Part shown: positions 34,874 to 45,451 of the stretch, in pieces | How the letters are laid out: every line of letters starts with the position of its first letter | Position numbering within the stretch: position 1 is the stretch's first letter | Assembly: GCA_937951625.1 (NCBI GenBank) | Contig: CALFBP010000023.1 | Location: 1-54,361, forward strand | Length of the DNA stretch: 54,361 bases | Direction: 5' to 3' | Source of the DNA: an uncultured Thermoguttaceae bacterium | GTDB taxonomy: Bacteria > Planctomycetota > Planctomycetia > Pirellulales > Thermoguttaceae | Position numbers and translations under genes: made by a program | Notes under the pieces: generated by a model | What the model saw: the letters and a program-made list of their open reading frames with translations, nothing else | Database searches by the model: none | Told to the model about the DNA's origin: nothing

Positions 34874-37393
34874 TCTGCCGCTGGGCGCCTCGAGTTTCGA
34901 CCAGAAGGGATGCTGGCGGTCGCCGCGGGTCCGGGCGTCTTCCAGCATCACCGCCAAATCGCCGGCCAGCGAGGGGGCGCTCGTGTTCACCGGTCCCCCG
35001 TTGACCGTCACCGTGAAGCGTCGCGAGAGGTCCAACACTTCGGGCAAGAGCCAGAGCGTGATCTGGCCTGCCCCCGTCTGAATTTGGAGGCTATTGGTCT
35101 TGGTCACGGTGGCTCGGGTGCGCATGGGGAGGGTACCGCGTGGGGGCGGCCATTCCTCCGGAGCAACCATCGTCAGGGGCGGGAACTTGCGCAGCTCCAC
35201 CCACCAGAAAAAATTGTCCCACGGCCGCATGGAAACCACGCTGAATTTCTGCGGGGCGAAATCGCGGCGGAAGCGGCCCATCCAATCGAAAATCCGCAGA
35301 ATCTCGTCGGAGAAGTTCTCGTGTCCGCGACCTAAGTACTCGACCACCGTGGTGTTGTACCCTTTGCGCAAATAGCGATCCCAGTCCCGCGAATTGGCCA
35401 CGATCCGGCTGGAGTCCAATTCGCCGGTCACGAAGTAGAACGGCAGCAGAGCGGCATTTTCCCAATACAAGGCGATGTATTTGTCGGCCTTGGCAGCGAT
35501 GGGGATGACCCCGGCCCAAAGGTCGGGGTGGGCCAGGCCGATGTCCCAGGCCGCGTCCCCACCGAACGAATGACCGCTCAAAAACACCCGATCCGTGTCG
35601 ATCGAAAACCGCTGGCACGCCCCGCGAAGCGAGTTGATCACCGCCGCGTGTTCCCGCGCTGAATACTGGTACTGTTTTTGATGGGGCACGGTCCAATCGG
35701 GGGCAATCACGATATAGCCATAACGCGAGGCGTGGCCGGCCCGCCAACCGTCTTTCACTCTCTCGCCCGCCCACCAGTCGATTTGCTGTTCCGGGGTGAA
35801 ACCAGGGCCATGCAGGGTGAGAATGGCCGGCCAACGCCGATTGGGGTCGTATTCCGGTGGAAGCTGCACCAAGCAGCGGATCGGCGGCGACGTCGGATCA
35901 GTACCAGGGACTTGGAATTCATGCGGCATGCCCTCTTGCTCGACGGGCTCGATGGGCACGGGGGGCTTCATGTGGGCCAACAGACCCGCAACCATCGCCG
36001 GCGTCGCCGCCTCCTGGGAACGCGAATCGGCCACCAGCCCGTCGCGGCCTACTTGGTCCGGTGCGGCAAAATAGTCCACGATCAGGCGGCGGACGTCCAC
36101 CAGCGAGAGCGCGGTCGAGAGCCGCGGGTTGGCCCCCTTGGGACCCAAGAGCCAACCGCTGATCGCCAAAGCCAGCCGGTCGGCCGGCTGCAAGGAGGGG
36201 TCGTCGGCCAATTCCCGAAACGCCGCCATGCGGTCGAGCGTGTTGGGATTCAACTCCGTGGCAATCTCCCGAACAATCGGTTCGAGGCGTTTGCGCGTGG
36301 AGGCGTCGGCCACTTGCTTGACGAGGGCTCCGATCTGCTCGACAACAAGTTGGCGGGCCTTTTCATTGGCCTCGTACTGGCGGAGCATCTCGCGTACGGC
36401 CTGAGTGGCCTCGCCCGGCGTGGCGTCGGTGGGGAACTGCTGGAGCATCCGGTACACAAACCGGTGCTGGCCCGACGCACGCCGCAGCGACAATTCGCCC
36501 AACAAGCGTTTGGCGCCGAGTTGCTTGATGGCGGACGCCGCGGTGCTCAATTGGGCTTTCGCCTCCGCGTCGTTCGGATGCGCGGCCAAGTAGCCCTCGA
36601 TGACCCGCAACGCAGCCTCATAACGCTCGCACTGGACGTAAAAACGCGCTATCCGTTTAATGCCCTCCAGGTCTTCCTTGCAATGGGCCTTCAACAGGGT
36701 GGCTAACGTGTCGGGCGGCAAACTGCTGGTGGCCATGCGCATGTCCCAGACGTGAGTCACTCCCTCGACCTTGGTGTAGGTGGGGGTGAGTTCCGTAATG
36801 GCCTGGACGATCTTGACCTCCCCTTGGGCAGTGAGCATGGTCACGGTTCGGCGTCCGAACTCGTCGAAGGGTTGGGCGTGGAGGATCGGTCCTACGGTCT
36901 TCACCGTAGGACCGGCGCGGCGAACCCGTTGTTTGAGGATGATTTTCTCCGGCGCCTCTCCGGCTTGCTCCGGTCGCCGCCCGTCCGGCGCGATTTGGTA
37001 AATCGAAATGAACGTGCGCCGCAATTCGTCGTCGAGGACTTCGATCAGAGGGACATCCCCTGGCCCGTCAGGCGGCGTGGCCGCGGGAAAGGGATTCATT
37101 CCCGTGACGGGGGCCTTTTTTCCCTTTAAAACGCGACCGTCCTTGAGTACGACTTCAATGCCGAAAAGCGCGTTCGTGCCCGCCAGCACCAGGGCCGCGG
37201 TGATCCACGCCGCCATCGCGACGCGGATTGACCCAAGCGGAGAGAAGCAGCTTTTCCCAACTACCCCCCTGTTTTTTTCCAAAGAACCCTGTTGGCTAAG
37301 CCACCGGTTGTGGCTCACACGTCGTGCCCCGCCAGAGTCGCCGAGCGAAGCATCCAGAGGCAAGCCCGGCGGATCTCGGCGAACCTTGAGCAT
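34859..37393 (-). CDS. large exported alpha/beta-hydrolase (peptidase-like)
   Basis: This 844-aa protein has a hydrophobic signal at about residues 58-80 (VAMAAWITAALVLAGTNALFG) after a 55-residue polar start, so a later start is possible. The middle is TPR-like helical (FYVQCERYEAALRVIEGYLAAHPNDAEAKAQL). From about residue 500 comes an alpha/beta hydrolase: PAILTLHGPGFTPEQQ, a nucleophile elbow FLSGHSFGGDAAWDIGLAHPD (GHSFGG) and a His in YLGRGHENFSDEI. The end is beta-rich. Such domains are esterases or prolyl-oligopeptidase-like. It follows the 973-aa lipoprotein gene after 16 bp, so it is in the kdsA operon. Confidence 0.75.
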   Translation of the reverse strand: MLKVRRDPPGLPLDASLGDSGGARRVSHNRWLSQQGSLEKNRGVVGKSCFSPLGSIRVAMAAWITAALVLAGTNALFGIEVVLKDGRVLKGKKAPVTGMNPFPAATPPDGPGDVPLIEVLDDELRRTFISIYQIAPDGRRPEQAGEAPEKIILKQRVRRAGPTVKTVGPILHAQPFDEFGRRTVTMLTAQGEVKIVQAITELTPTYTKVEGVTHVWDMRMATSSLPPDTLATLLKAHCKEDLEGIKRIARFYVQCERYEAALRVIEGYLAAHPNDAEAKAQLSTAASAIKQLGAKRLLGELSLRRASGQHRFVYRMLQQFPTDATPGEATQAVREMLRQYEANEKARQLVVEQIGALVKQVADASTRKRLEPIVREIATELNPNTLDRMAAFRELADDPSLQPADRLALAISGWLLGPKGANPRLSTALSLVDVRRLIVDYFAAPDQVGRDGLVADSRSQEAATPAMVAGLLAHMKPPVPIEPVEQEGMPHEFQVPGTDPTSPPIRCLVQLPPEYDPNRRWPAILTLHGPGFTPEQQIDWWAGERVKDGWRAGHASRYGYIVIAPDWTVPHQKQYQYSAREHAAVINSLRGACQRFSIDTDRVFLSGHSFGGDAAWDIGLAHPDLWAGVIPIAAKADKYIALYWENAALLPFYFVTGELDSSRIVANSRDWDRYLRKGYNTTVVEYLGRGHENFSDEILRIFDWMGRFRRDFAPQKFSVVSMRPWDNFFWWVELRKFPPLTMVAPEEWPPPRGTLPMRTRATVTKTNSLQIQTGAGQITLWLLPEVLDLSRRFTVTVNGGPVNTSAPSLAGDLAVMLEDARTRGDRQHPFWSKLEAPSGRGSRN

Positions 37394-37409
37394 GATTTCC
37401 CCAGCGCTA

Positions 37410-40331
37410 CTACTTTTCTGCCTCGGCGGGCGACTTTTCCTCGGGTTTTTCCGGTTTGGCGGGCATGTCGGACAGGCCAGGCAGGGCCGGCAGGTCAGGT
37501 ACGTCGCCCGCCGGGGATTTCGCTTTGCCTGTTTCGACCTCGCTCTTTTGCAAGTCGGCAGGATTGACCAATTTCTCCAACCACCGGGCGCGGAGGCGAT
37601 GTCCGAAATCGTCCAGCGCCTGCGAATTATCACGATATTGCTGGATCGCCTTGGCATATTGCTTCTCCGCCTCATACACCCGTCCCAAATTGTACTTTGC
37701 TCCGGCGGTCCACGGACCACGCGGATAGGCCTCCAACGTGCGGACAAGGAGGTAATCTCGGGCCGAGGAGTAATTGCGCTGTTCGTAGGCCAAAAGCCCC
37801 AGCCAATAGGTGGCAAACTGCTTCGCCATGCGGAGCACTTCCACTTGCTGCGCAGTTTCGGGGGTTTTCAAGTCGGCCAATTGCCGATCGGACATCCGGA
37901 CTTGCTGGTAACACCAGGTCGCGCTGGGTTGACCCAGAAATCGCCCCCGCAAGTGCATGACACGGCCCATGCGGAGTGGGGCCGCGGGCATTTTCTCGGG
38001 ACGATCTTCAGACATTCCTTGACGCGAGCGAGTTTGCCGAGCGGCCGCCTCGGGACTGGTCTCCCAAAACATGGGCGCTTGTTGCGTGTCGGCGGTTAGC
38101 GTGGCGGTGCCACCGCTCGTCGCGGCCCTCACCAAGAACGGCGCCATCATGGTGAGTTGCCAATTGGCGAACTCAGGCCCTAAGAGGATCCTCTGGAAAG
38201 CCGTCTCATAGCCCACCGTCCAAAGCCGGACGTCGGACACCCCTGGAGAAGCCTTCCAACGCGCAGCACTGGCCGAGGGCGAAAGACTCAGCGCCATGCG
38301 GTTGTCGCCCCCCAACCGCGATTCCACGACTCGCATCCGTTGACTCAGCCACCAGGGCGTCCCATCCAGCAGCGCGACCACGTTTTTCAAGTCGGCGGCC
38401 TTGCGCGGATAGGGTCGATCCGGCCCAAGATCCAATTGGCGAAGCAACTGGTCGTTGGCGGCCAGTTGCGTCAATGTGGCAGGCTGAATTTCTAGTTGCC
38501 CTTGTTCATCCAGTCGAACGCCTTCGAGGGTCGGCAGGGGCAGGCCGAGAATCGGATCAAACACATAGATGTTGCCTTCGGTAAGCAGCCCGACCGCCCA
38601 AGGCCGAAGCCTCGACCCGCCCGAAGAACCCGACTCTTCCAAGGCCAAGACGGCCGTTTCCAGCCCCTGCTGCCGAGCCAATAGCATGAACACCCACGCC
38701 CGCTCCGTTGCGGTCCCTCGCCCGAAAAACATCGTTTCCCAAGGCATCTGCATCACGTGGATCGCCGTCCTGCCGTTGCGCTCCGTGCGATCCGGCTCGA
38801 GCTGGATATTGCGAACGACCCAGTCGAAAAGATGCTTGGCTCGGGTCACATCGTCGGCCTCCTCGCCGCGAGCCCAGCGAGAAAGGTCGCGCGACACCAC
38901 GGCTTCTTCCAACGCGGCGATGTCCAAGCGGGGGAAACGCAGTTCGGCGATATTGGCAAAATACGCCAATTGGGTGCCCAGCGTCTCCAAACGTGCCACG
39001 AGATCCAGGACGGCGATCGTCAGGTTCTCTAAATCCGCCGGGGTGGACTCTGGTGGGGCTGCCTTCCCGTTCGCGTCGCTGCCTTTCAATTGTTTCGCTA
39101 AGGCGTTAAAACCGTTGCCCAAATAGCGGCAGTACGCCCCCAGATCTTGGATTTTTTCCAATCCCGGGGTCGTGGCAGTTGCCTCGGCCGTCGCGGCAGC
39201 CTGCTCAAGCTGCTTGGCGGCCTCCTCGAACCGTTGGGCCAATGGCCTTAGGTCGTCGAAGCTGTTGGGGCGCGTAAGGCCTTCGAGTTGCCGAATCGAT
39301 TCGGTCACCTGGGCGAAGTCCGATTGCTTGATGGCCGCCTCGATCGCGATGGCAAGTTGCCGGACGTTGTCGTGGCTGCTTCGTTCGGCTGCCTGTTTGA
39401 GTTGTTGCGTGCGCTGGTTCAACACCTGCTGCACGAGGCGGAGAGCCGCCAGTTCCTTCCAAGCCGCGATTTCGTGGAGTTGCTCGCCGAGGAACTCCAG
39501 TTGCACCACGAGCCGAGTCCGGCCCGCCGCCCCGAACCGGCGGTTCACGGCGTCCGAAAAGGTCTTGATGATGGCCTGGAGTTCCTTGGGATCATGGGCC
39601 CGGCAATAGGCGTCGATTTGATCGGCAAAGGGCCCCAATTCCATTGGATCGCGCAGGCGGCTCGGCCGATCCATTGCCTTAGCCAAGGCGATCAAATCCT
39701 GGAGTCGAGCCAGTTTGTTCTTATCGCGCACTTCGCCCGCGAAGATCTCGGTGAGCTTGGCCTCGACCTCGGCCATCCGGCTGGCATCGCCCCACTGTTT
39801 GGCGGCCGCTTCCATCTGCTGAAGGGCCTGTTCATGACGCGCAGCCAGCTCCTCCGACTTTTTCAAATTGAGTTGGCCCCGCATTTCCTCGAGTTTGCCC
39901 GCCATGGCAGCGAACTGCCTCGTCACACTCTTCAGCTCCAGTTGATTCCTCGGCTCCTGGAGACTGTTTTGAACGGGCTCGACCACGTCCCGCAACCCCA
40001 CCAAGGCTTTGAACAGGGGTGCGGCCAGTGGATCGACCGCCCAGTCCTCCGCCGGCTTTTGGGTCTGAAGCCACTGATTGAGCCGATCCAAGATTTGGTT
40101 CAACGCTTCGTCGGTTTCGTACTGCTCGATCCGCCCCAGACCGTCGATCGCGATGTCCAGCAGATCCTCCCGCATCTGGTTTTCGCGATACGGATTCGCG
40201 CCGGCACTGTGCTCCCAAGCCCGTGACTTCTGCCGACACCCTAGCGGCATTACCAAGGCGATTGCCAAAAGCGCCATTGCCGCGGCGATTGCCACGCCCT
40301 TGTGGTATTTCGTGCGCAAGCTCACAACCAT
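37410..40331 (-). CDS. large lipoprotein with helical repeats, transglutaminase-like core and C-terminal TPR
   Basis: This 973-aa protein has a lipobox (VMPLGC) near residue 32. Residues 50 to about 460 are almost entirely helical, with heptad-like stretches ([25 protein letters not shown]). A segment with [47 protein letters not shown] and [12 protein letters not shown] resembles a transglutaminase-like core in which the usual Cys is replaced. TPR-like helices follow ([42 protein letters not shown]), then a Pro- and Glu-rich tail. It overlaps the end of kdsA by ten bases. The role is unknown. Confidence 0.72.
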   Translation of the reverse strand: MVVSLRTKYHKGVAIAAAMALLAIALVMPLGCRQKSRAWEHSAGANPYRENQMREDLLDIAIDGLGRIEQYETDEALNQILDRLNQWLQTQKPAEDWAVDPLAAPLFKALVGLRDVVEPVQNSLQEPRNQLELKSVTRQFAAMAGKLEEMRGQLNLKKSEELAARHEQALQQMEAAAKQWGDASRMAEVEAKLTEIFAGEVRDKNKLARLQDLIALAKAMDRPSRLRDPMELGPFADQIDAYCRAHDPKELQAIIKTFSDAVNRRFGAAGRTRLVVQLEFLGEQLHEIAAWKELAALRLVQQVLNQRTQQLKQAAERSSHDNVRQLAIAIEAAIKQSDFAQVTESIRQLEGLTRPNSFDDLRPLAQRFEEAAKQLEQAAATAEATATTPGLEKIQDLGAYCRYLGNGFNALAKQLKGSDANGKAAPPESTPADLENLTIAVLDLVARLETLGTQLAYFANIAELRFPRLDIAALEEAVVSRDLSRWARGEEADDVTRAKHLFDWVVRNIQLEPDRTERNGRTAIHVMQMPWETMFFGRGTATERAWVFMLLARQQGLETAVLALEESGSSGGSRLRPWAVGLLTEGNIYVFDPILGLPLPTLEGVRLDEQGQLEIQPATLTQLAANDQLLRQLDLGPDRPYPRKAADLKNVVALLDGTPWWLSQRMRVVESRLGGDNRMALSLSPSASAARWKASPGVSDVRLWTVGYETAFQRILLGPEFANWQLTMMAPFLVRAATSGGTATLTADTQQAPMFWETSPEAAARQTRSRQGMSEDRPEKMPAAPLRMGRVMHLRGRFLGQPSATWCYQQVRMSDRQLADLKTPETAQQVEVLRMAKQFATYWLGLLAYEQRNYSSARDYLLVRTLEAYPRGPWTAGAKYNLGRVYEAEKQYAKAIQQYRDNSQALDDFGHRLRARWLEKLVNPADLQKSEVETGKAKSPAGDVPDLPALPGLSDMPAKPEKPEEKSPAEAEK

Positions 40332-41152
40332 TTCTCCACGGTTTGACGAAGTTCGACGAGCCGGGTCAAGAGGGGGCCGAAGTGGTCCAGAGGGACCATG
40401 TTGGGACCATCGCTCAGGGCGGCGTCGGGCTGCGGATGGGTTTCAAAAAAAAGGCCGTCGGCGCCAACAGCGACCGCGGCGCGAGCCAAGGGTTCGACCA
40501 TGCGGCGATTCCCGCCCGTCGCGCTGCCTAGTGCGCCAGGCTCCTGAACGCTGTGCGTGGCGTCGAACACGACGGGCGTCCCCAACGCCTGCATCTCGGG
40601 AATCGCCCGCATGTCGTTCACCAAACGCCCGTACCCGAAAAACGTCCCCCGCTCGCAAAGCAACACCTTTCGGCAGCCGAAGGCCTCGAGTTTGGCGACG
40701 ACATGGGCCATATCGGTGGGCGCCATGAACTGTCCCTTTTTCACGTGTACTGGGCGGCCTGTCCGCGCCGCGGCGGCCAAGAGATCGGTTTGGCGGGCGA
40801 GGAAGGCTGGGATTTGCAACAAATCGCATACCTCAGCCGCCGGTTCCGCCTGGCTTGGCTCGTGAATGTCGGTCGTCACCGGCAGCCCCGTGAGTTCTTT
40901 CACCCGTCGCAACACCGCCAAGCCTGCCGTCAAGCCAGGCCCCCGGTACGACGCCACGCTCGTGCGATTCGCCTTGTCGAAGGAGGCTTTGAAGACAAGT
41001 TGCAGGCCCAACTCGTCGGCCAAACCACGCAGCCGCTGCGCAATGGCCAAGGTCGTCGCTTCGTCCTCGATCACGCACGGACCGGCGATCACGAGCAAAC
41101 GTTGACCGCGTCCGCAAAAGTAAGGGCCAATGGCGGCGGGGTTTTCAGGCAC
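40322..41152 (-). CDS. kdsA: 3-deoxy-8-phosphooctulonate synthase
   Basis: This 276-aa enzyme condenses PEP with arabinose 5-phosphate to make KDO-8-phosphate, the precursor of the LPS core sugar. [19 protein letters not shown] is the PEP site, [20 protein letters not shown] the substrate loop, [32 protein letters not shown] the core, and [12 protein letters not shown] a later catalytic segment. The start is GTG, supported by GAGGAGGTGAG upstream. The lipid kinase gene ends 14 bases before it. It implies an LPS-type outer membrane in this organism. Confidence 0.96.
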   Translation of the reverse strand: MPENPAAIGPYFCGRGQRLLVIAGPCVIEDEATTLAIAQRLRGLADELGLQLVFKASFDKANRTSVASYRGPGLTAGLAVLRRVKELTGLPVTTDIHEPSQAEPAAEVCDLLQIPAFLARQTDLLAAAARTGRPVHVKKGQFMAPTDMAHVVAKLEAFGCRKVLLCERGTFFGYGRLVNDMRAIPEMQALGTPVVFDATHSVQEPGALGSATGGNRRMVEPLARAAVAVGADGLFFETHPQPDAALSDGPNMVPLDHFGPLLTRLVELRQTVEKWL

Positions 41153-41166
41153 GCAGTCTCACCTCC

Positions 41167-42093
41167 TCAGAAGCTTGGCGCCAACAACGTCAAACGCCCA
41201 GCCGCCACCTCAATCTCCAGCGGAAGCCGCCCGCCCGGGTCGCCATCCAATTGATAAGCAACCGGCTCTTTGGCCACCGCCCTCAACCGCAAGATGCGTG
41301 CGACTCGACAATCCTGCAAACGACAATGACAACCCAATTGGACTGCCGTTAAATAACGTAACCCATTCCACAAAAACCCCCTTTGGAACGCGCAAACATC
41401 TAGTATGCCGTCCTTTGCGTCAGCCTGCGGTGCTAATCGCAAACGCCACCCGTAAAGGGGGAAATTGAAAACAAATAGCCAGCGCACCACCCAAGGGTCG
41501 GAAAGTTTAGATCGCTCCTCGGGCGGCGCAGGCTCCCAGCGGACCTCCATCTCCGGATAGTTGTAACTACGAATCGTCCTTAGGATTGGGTTCACGTAGC
41601 TCCAATACGAAATATGCCCCGGACCTGCCTGAAGACGTCGGCCATGCACTTGTTCGACAACTGCGGCGTCAAAACCACACCCGACATGCAAGAGGAAAAC
41701 CCTTCCGTTGGCGATGCCCGCATCCCACTTAAGTACCTGTCCGGACTGTACGACCCCCGCAATGAAGTTCGGATCGGGCCGCATCCGCAAAAATCTGGCG
41801 AGCAAGTTGCCCGTCCCCCCCGGGTAAACAAGGATCGGCACCCCCGGATCGGTGCGATTGACAAGCTCGGCGACCGTGCCGTCTCCTCCGATGCAGACCA
41901 CAGCCCGAAGCTTCCCCGCCCGAAATGCCTCGCCCGCCTGCTCAGACACTTCCCCTATATCCTTCAAAACATCGACTTTCCTTCCCTGGTCCCGCAGCAG
42001 CCCATAAAGTTGATTGATTTGCGAGATCGAGGGCCCGCGGCCAGCCTTTGGATTCACCAGCACGATCACATGATTCGCGCTTGCCCCGGCCAT
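41167..42093 (-). CDS. diacylglycerol kinase-like lipid kinase
   Basis: This protein of about 308 aa has the DAGK/YegS-type catalytic domain: VIVLVNPKAGRGPS (phosphate loop), VVCIGGDGTVAELVNR (the GGDGT nucleotide motif), LVYPGGTGNLLARFL (GGTxN), and a C-terminal beta domain with ending YQLDGDPGGRLPLEIEV. The family phosphorylates diacylglycerol or related lipids at the membrane. ATG 42093 has GGAG eight bases upstream and is preferred over ATG 42099 and TTG 42111. It is the first gene of the kdsA operon, fitting envelope lipid work. Confidence 0.88.
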   Translation of the reverse strand: MAGASANHVIVLVNPKAGRGPSISQINQLYGLLRDQGRKVDVLKDIGEVSEQAGEAFRAGKLRAVVCIGGDGTVAELVNRTDPGVPILVYPGGTGNLLARFLRMRPDPNFIAGVVQSGQVLKWDAGIANGRVFLLHVGCGFDAAVVEQVHGRRLQAGPGHISYWSYVNPILRTIRSYNYPEMEVRWEPAPPEERSKLSDPWVVRWLFVFNFPLYGWRLRLAPQADAKDGILDVCAFQRGFLWNGLRYLTAVQLGCHCRLQDCRVARILRLRAVAKEPVAYQLDGDPGGRLPLEIEVAAGRLTLLAPSF

Positions 42094-42174
42094 TCCCATT
42101 GCTCCAGACAATCAGCCAGCCGTCCTCCCTAAGCGCGGCCTTCGTCCACGGCGGGGGGATTCCTGGATAGCAAA

Positions 42175-43836
42175 TCACTCTGCGGCTTGGCGCGTCACGA
42201 TCGGCACGTAGCCGACCTCCAAGCCCTCGGGCGGAGTGACGAGAAGGCCCGGGTCGAGCGAGACCAGCCTTCCGCGGGTGGGAGGCGGCATGTAATCGCG
42301 GTCGATCGGCCAGTTCGCGTGGAGCTGCTCCACAAAGGCTTGGAGCTGTGCCTTTTTCTCGTCGCTCCAGTGGTATTGTTGAAAGGATGGCTGATCGACG
42401 AAACGGTACCAAGAGTACATCACGATCGAGCCATCGCGGAGCTTGGTCTTGAACGGACCCCGCTTCGGCCCAGGCCGGGTCCAGGCGCCTGTGGTTGGCG
42501 ACGTGTAGGGCTTGCCCGGCCCGGCCAGCTCGAACTCCTGGGTCAAAAGCCCTGTCTCCGCGGGGACGTCCCTCTCCGCCACCACGACCCGCTCGTTTCC
42601 GACCTGTTTGAAGTATTGCGGAAACAGCCCCTTCGAGGCGATGTCGTCGGTCAGCCACTGGAGCCCCCAGGCATTCCCCTCGAAGATTTTAGTGGTGAAT
42701 ACCCGGTCCACGCCGCTGATCGTCTTTCCCGCTTGACGATACCGTATGGGGCGAGTAGTCAACTTTGGACGCCAAGCCCCCTTCGCATCGAACCGTCCTG
42801 AGCAGGGCGGACCGCCGTCCCGCCAAGCCTTGAGGGCGTTGTACAGGGCCGCCTTCGAGTAGTAGGTCACGTCTTGCACCAGCACCGCGCGGCCCTCGGC
42901 ATCGACGGGAAATAGCAGTTTCGGGATTTTGGAATAAACCGTCCCCCGCGAGTCCGTGGCGTCGAATCGCGGCACGGTGTTGATCTCCATTGCGCCGCCG
43001 CCCATGATGCCGGGTCGGGCGTCCAGCCCGCGACCATAAAGAAACGGATAGTTGAAAAGCTTGCCGATCTTGCTCCAGGTCTCCGGAATGTAGTAAGCGA
43101 TGGGCCCCTTGAAGTTGGCCGCGCAGAGGAAGCAAGTCCAGCTTTGGTCGCCGGTGGGGGGATCGCCGGTGGTGGCGTCCGTGAACGGCAGGGCCATCCA
43201 GGTGTAGCCCAAAAACTCGCCACGGGGATTGCCTGCCAAAGGCAATCCATCCGGCGGGATCAGGAGGCGGTTGCTCAATTGGGCGATGCCCAGGCGGTCG
43301 TCGGGCAACGCTTCATCACTGTAAAAGAACGACCAGCCGGGCGAACCGATTTCGTAATCGTAACATTGCGGCGTGGCGTTCATGCTGAACTTCGGCAGAC
43401 CGTAGCGGAAGTGGTTGCCCGCCCAATAGCCCAAACCGCCCTCGATAGTCTGGAACACGCTGCTCCACGTGGGACCTCGCTCCGGCCAGCCTCGGGCACG
43501 GGTACCTGGGGGGGCCAGTGGTTGGTCCTTATTGTCCGAGTTGTCGGGCACGATCCACGAGCTAGGCAGGCCGATCTGGAAATTGGCCAGCGGCGACTCC
43601 ACCAACGGCCAGACCGCGGCGTAGAAGCCCATGCCAGCGCTGTAGGCGCCTTCCGGGGGAAGCCTCTCGTGACTGAAACCAATGTACCCGTGCAGCCCCT
43701 GAGAGTGCGCTGTCGCCTTACCAGGTTGCGATTTTGGCGGCGCCGCCGCGGCGGCCAGCAGGGTTGCCCAAACGGTTAAAGACCACACACTTAGACGAAA
43801 AACTGGCCCCAGAAACTGGATCGGAAACCTGTTCAT
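42175..43836 (-). CDS. large secreted protein of unknown function
   Basis: This 553-aa protein has a signal peptide (RLSVWSLTVWATLLAAAAAPPKS). The mature part is rich in Trp, Tyr, Gly and Pro, with GGLGYWAGNHFRYGLPKFSMN, WTCFLCAANFKGPIAYYIPETW and MYSWYRFVDQPSFQQYHW. Four Cys lie in the mature part. The composition suggests a compact beta fold exposed outside the cytoplasm. I recognise no catalytic motif and know no family. GAGGGAG lies seven bases before the ATG. It is 81 bp upstream of the lipid kinase and may be in the same transcript. Confidence 0.7.
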   Translation of the reverse strand: MNRFPIQFLGPVFRLSVWSLTVWATLLAAAAAPPKSQPGKATAHSQGLHGYIGFSHERLPPEGAYSAGMGFYAAVWPLVESPLANFQIGLPSSWIVPDNSDNKDQPLAPPGTRARGWPERGPTWSSVFQTIEGGLGYWAGNHFRYGLPKFSMNATPQCYDYEIGSPGWSFFYSDEALPDDRLGIAQLSNRLLIPPDGLPLAGNPRGEFLGYTWMALPFTDATTGDPPTGDQSWTCFLCAANFKGPIAYYIPETWSKIGKLFNYPFLYGRGLDARPGIMGGGAMEINTVPRFDATDSRGTVYSKIPKLLFPVDAEGRAVLVQDVTYYSKAALYNALKAWRDGGPPCSGRFDAKGAWRPKLTTRPIRYRQAGKTISGVDRVFTTKIFEGNAWGLQWLTDDIASKGLFPQYFKQVGNERVVVAERDVPAETGLLTQEFELAGPGKPYTSPTTGAWTRPGPKRGPFKTKLRDGSIVMYSWYRFVDQPSFQQYHWSDEKKAQLQAFVEQLHANWPIDRDYMPPPTRGRLVSLDPGLLVTPPEGLEVGYVPIVTRQAAE

Positions 43837-44253
43837 GCCCGACTCCCTCTCACTTCGCGGTAGTTGCTCACGGGGACAGAACGAGTATATGCAAGGAAGC
43901 CCCGGCGTGAACATCCTCCCGCCAGGACAGGAGCGCAAACTTTCAGCAGCCAACGGCTGGGAGGGCCTCGCGTGTCAGGGGAATAGATCAGCAGAGGACT
44001 CGGAGCGTGCCTGCCCGGCTTGGATTTCGAGCGAACGCAACGAAACGGCAAACAGTCGGTCGTGGTTTGGCCCCGCAACCGAAGTGAGGAATCTGGCCGC
44101 AAGTCGAGACATTCTTCGTCCGCCCCCGCCCGCGTTCAGCGAGAGACGGGCGCTGGTGGCCTCGGTTGCAACCCGAGTCGGGTCGGCTTTTCAAGAATAT
44201 GCCCGATTCGCGGCCAGTTCTCTCTTTAGCCCGCGATCTTCATTTTCGGGCCT
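43837..44253. other. 417-bp gap without a recognised gene
   Basis: It lies between two minus-strand genes. Apart from a promoter candidate near 43884 I found no open frame or RNA element; small ORFs here have no ribosome sites or family features. Confidence 0.4.
43884..43911 (-). promoter_or_regulatory. promoter candidate for the 553-aa secreted protein
   Basis: On the minus strand TTCACG (43911-43906) and TATACT (43889-43884) are separated by 16 bp, about 48 bases before the ATG at 43836. Confidence 0.4.
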
Positions 44254-45117
44254 TCAATTCTGGGCCTTGTGCCGAAATTTCAGAAAGTCGCCGACATAGA
44301 TCAGATATTCAAACGGGAGATCATCCTGTTTAACTTGGTCGGTAATGGTGCCAAGCGTGCCTTGGATGACCCCCTCTTCCTTGGCGTAGCCAGCTTTCTT
44401 GACGATGGCCACGGGGGTCTCGGGCGGATAGTTCACCAGGAGTTTTTTGATGAAATCCTGAAACTCCGCACGCATGGTGAAGAGCACCATGGAGCTGCGG
44501 TGGACCGAAAGATTCTCGATCGTGTCGGTCTTGCCTGGCCAATCGGCGGAAGAAAGGATGACCGCCTTGGTCTGGGAACTGTTGGTCACACTCCGGCGGA
44601 GCGCGGCATTGCCGGCGTTGAAGCTACTCACGCCGGGAACCACCACCGGGTTGAGGTCCTCGAACTCTTCGAGACACCAGGACCAGGGGCCATAAATCAG
44701 TGGGTCGCCGTGGTCGAGGATCACCACGGTCTTCTTTTCGGCTACGGCCTTGCGGACCATGGCGATGAACTCTTTGCGTTTCGCGTCGATTTGCTCCGCT
44801 TCTCGCCGCTGTTCGCCCTCCAATGAGGCGGGATCTTTGCCGTAGTAAGGGAACAGCCGCCAGTAGCCCTCGATCACTTCCTTACCGTCCAGGTGTTCAG
44901 CAACTTTTTCACGAACGCCGACGGTACCGAAGATCACATCGGCTTTTTTCATCACGTGGATTGCCCGAAGCGTCAACAAATCCGGATCGCCTGGCCCAAT
45001 GCCCACCAAGTAAAGCTGCGACGCGGCAGGCTCGGCCGAGGCGATCGTCGCCCAAACCAACGCGATACCCAGGATCGTTAGGAACGGCAACCGCGATGAG
45101 AACCTAAGGCTGTTCAT
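44254..45117 (-). CDS. tetrapyrrole (precorrin) methylase with N-terminal signal peptide
   Basis: This 287-aa protein starts with a signal peptide (LPFLTILGIALVWATIASAEP, likely cut after ASA) and then has the full PF00590 fold: LYLVGIGPGDPDLLTLRAI (SAM loop), KKADVIFGT, VILDHGDPLIYGPWSW (the GDP-x-x-Y motif) and VVPGVSSFNAGNAALRR (second SAM-binding element). Enzymes of this fold methylate precorrins, uroporphyrinogen or diphthine in the cytoplasm, where SAM is made. Export is therefore surprising: it may work in the periplasm, be tethered at the membrane, or bind rather than methylate a tetrapyrrole. It is single and diverges from the DUF1559-DUF4198 operon. Confidence 0.82.
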   Translation of the reverse strand: MNSLRFSSRLPFLTILGIALVWATIASAEPAASQLYLVGIGPGDPDLLTLRAIHVMKKADVIFGTVGVREKVAEHLDGKEVIEGYWRLFPYYGKDPASLEGEQRREAEQIDAKRKEFIAMVRKAVAEKKTVVILDHGDPLIYGPWSWCLEEFEDLNPVVVPGVSSFNAGNAALRRSVTNSSQTKAVILSSADWPGKTDTIENLSVHRSSMVLFTMRAEFQDFIKKLLVNYPPETPVAIVKKAGYAKEEGVIQGTLGTITDQVKQDDLPFEYLIYVGDFLKFRHKAQN

Positions 45118-45144
45118 GCTTGGACCTTTCACGAAGCGAGTGGA

Positions 45145-45172
45145 GTAATACTTTTCCCAGTAACGTAATACT
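45145..45172. promoter_or_regulatory. paired GTAATACT sites upstream of the methylase
   Basis: GTAATACT occurs at 45145-45152 and again at 45165-45172, exactly 20 bp apart. The near end lies 27 bases upstream of the methylase ATG at 45117. The same arrangement is found upstream of the divergent DUF1559 gene. This fits an operator bound by a dimer or a row of response-regulator molecules on one face of the helix. Confidence 0.65.
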
Positions 45173-45451
45173 CCCCAAGGTAACCAACTCAAAGCGGCAT
45201 CGCAAGGCCTTCGTCCAAATTCGGGAGGTTCCTTTTTTACCGACCGTTTTCCACGCCCAACTCCAATCATTCAAGTTGGAAGCCCGGGACGCCGCGGCGG
45301 AGTCATGCGTGGGATAAGGCTGGAAATGTCCGGTTGCAGGCGTGCTGCGGCAATTTTTTCACCAACACGTCGAATATGCTTAACGTTCGATAGCCAAAGA
45401 GGTTGTGTTGCCAGAACGGGTTTGCCTGGACTGAAAAAGAGGTGTCCATCA

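Noticed and set aside
45173-45451. Possible cobalamin riboswitch between the methylase and DUF1559 genes
   Set aside because: No B12-box or the conserved cobalamin-riboswitch core sequence could be found on either strand.
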